Below, one piece after another: positions 63,810-64,000 of a stretch of DNA of 64,000 bases. Each line of letters begins with the position of its first letter. Position 1 is the first letter of the stretch. The position numbers and the translations under genes are program-made. Source of the DNA: Nemertoderma westbladi (taxonomy: Eukaryota > Xenacoelomorpha > Nemertodermatida > Nemertodermatidae); contig JAUCBJ010007348.1 of assembly GCA_032718475.1 (NCBI GenBank), positions 1 through 64,000 on the forward strand, read 5' to 3'. The notes beneath the pieces were generated by a model that was not told the DNA's origin, did not search any database, and saw only the letters and a program-made list of their open reading frames with translations.

Positions 63810-64000
63810 TGTACGCCGAGCACGTTCGGCGCAGCACTAGAACTTGCGCCGGGAGCTGGCGCAGAAATGTGCTACGCCGGGCAGTGAGCCGGAAGGGTCG
63901 GCGCAGAGATGTGCTACGCCGGCGTAGCCGGCGGAGCACTGGCAATGGTAGAGATGCTGCGCTCGGCGCAGCATGCGTCGAAATATTCCCGGCGTCGACG
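63810..64000. repeat. CpG-rich degenerate tandem tract at the window edge
   Basis: GGCGCAGAGATGTGCTACGC-type words recur about every 45-55 bp with GCCGGCG/CGGCGCAGCA cores, in sharp GC contrast to the neighbouring DNA. It continues beyond the window. Confidence 0.65.

Overview
This is animal (metazoan) genomic DNA. It is AT-rich, intron-containing and about as repeat-dense as a genome can be. No bacterial operon, rRNA gene or CRISPR array is visible. Frequent TAGGCCTAC and ACCGGTA words, foldback elements built from ~15-bp repeats (the plan described for sea-urchin TU elements), BEL/Pao, RTE-like, CR1-like and Helitron families, a paired-like homeobox gene and an SLC6 transporter together suggest a marine invertebrate deuterostome, perhaps an echinoderm. 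The taxon is inference.

Layout. 1-9835: a nearly complete BEL/Pao LTR retrotransposon on the minus strand (97-bp tandem repeats after pol, gag-pol 405-5663, an unusual upstream ORF 5719-9225, 5' LTR 9294-9835). The 3' LTR lies beyond the window edge. 9836-10485: fragment of a Helitron-like repeat in plus orientation. 10486-13171: AT-rich DNA, a C-rich block, and two candidate minus-strand terminal exons of an unrecognised gene. 13172-19991: six head-to-tail copies (five full, one truncated) of a non-autonomous Helitron-like element full of X-box-like palindromes. The array ends 8 nt from the splice donor of a paired-like homeodomain exon (20000-20134, minus). 20135-29699: an intron of about 9.6 kb of that gene, filled with 15-bp minisatellites, an RTE-like LINE, a CR1-like LINE and a MITE-like repeat. 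29700-29881: the first coding exon of the homeobox gene, whose phase and sequence join exactly to the homeodomain exon.

30599-36085: satellite derived from a LINE 3' end, a 3.6-kb AACGTTAA-rich inverted-repeat element holding a 31-bp x ~30 satellite and a C-rich MITE. 38863-51178 (plus): nine exons of an SLC6 (Na+/Cl--dependent neurotransmitter-transporter family) gene from extracellular loop 2 to the stop codon. Its introns carry LINE relics, a foldback hairpin and a MITE. No TM1-TM3 exons were found upstream.

52056-61717: the most striking unit, a 9.66-kb TU-like foldback element bounded by an 8-bp target duplication, with inverted ends made of 15/17-bp tandem repeats. It carries a solo BEL LTR (5-bp TSD), a nested 2.06-kb Tc1/mariner-like non-autonomous element and one intact 749-aa ORF of unknown family. 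62046-62905: another RTE 3' fragment. The window ends in AT-rich DNA and a short CpG-rich tandem tract.

How it works together: two host genes, divergently transcribed (homeobox minus, SLC6 plus), are separated and invaded by at least eight repeat superfamilies. The biology of interest is in the mobile elements and their insertion points.
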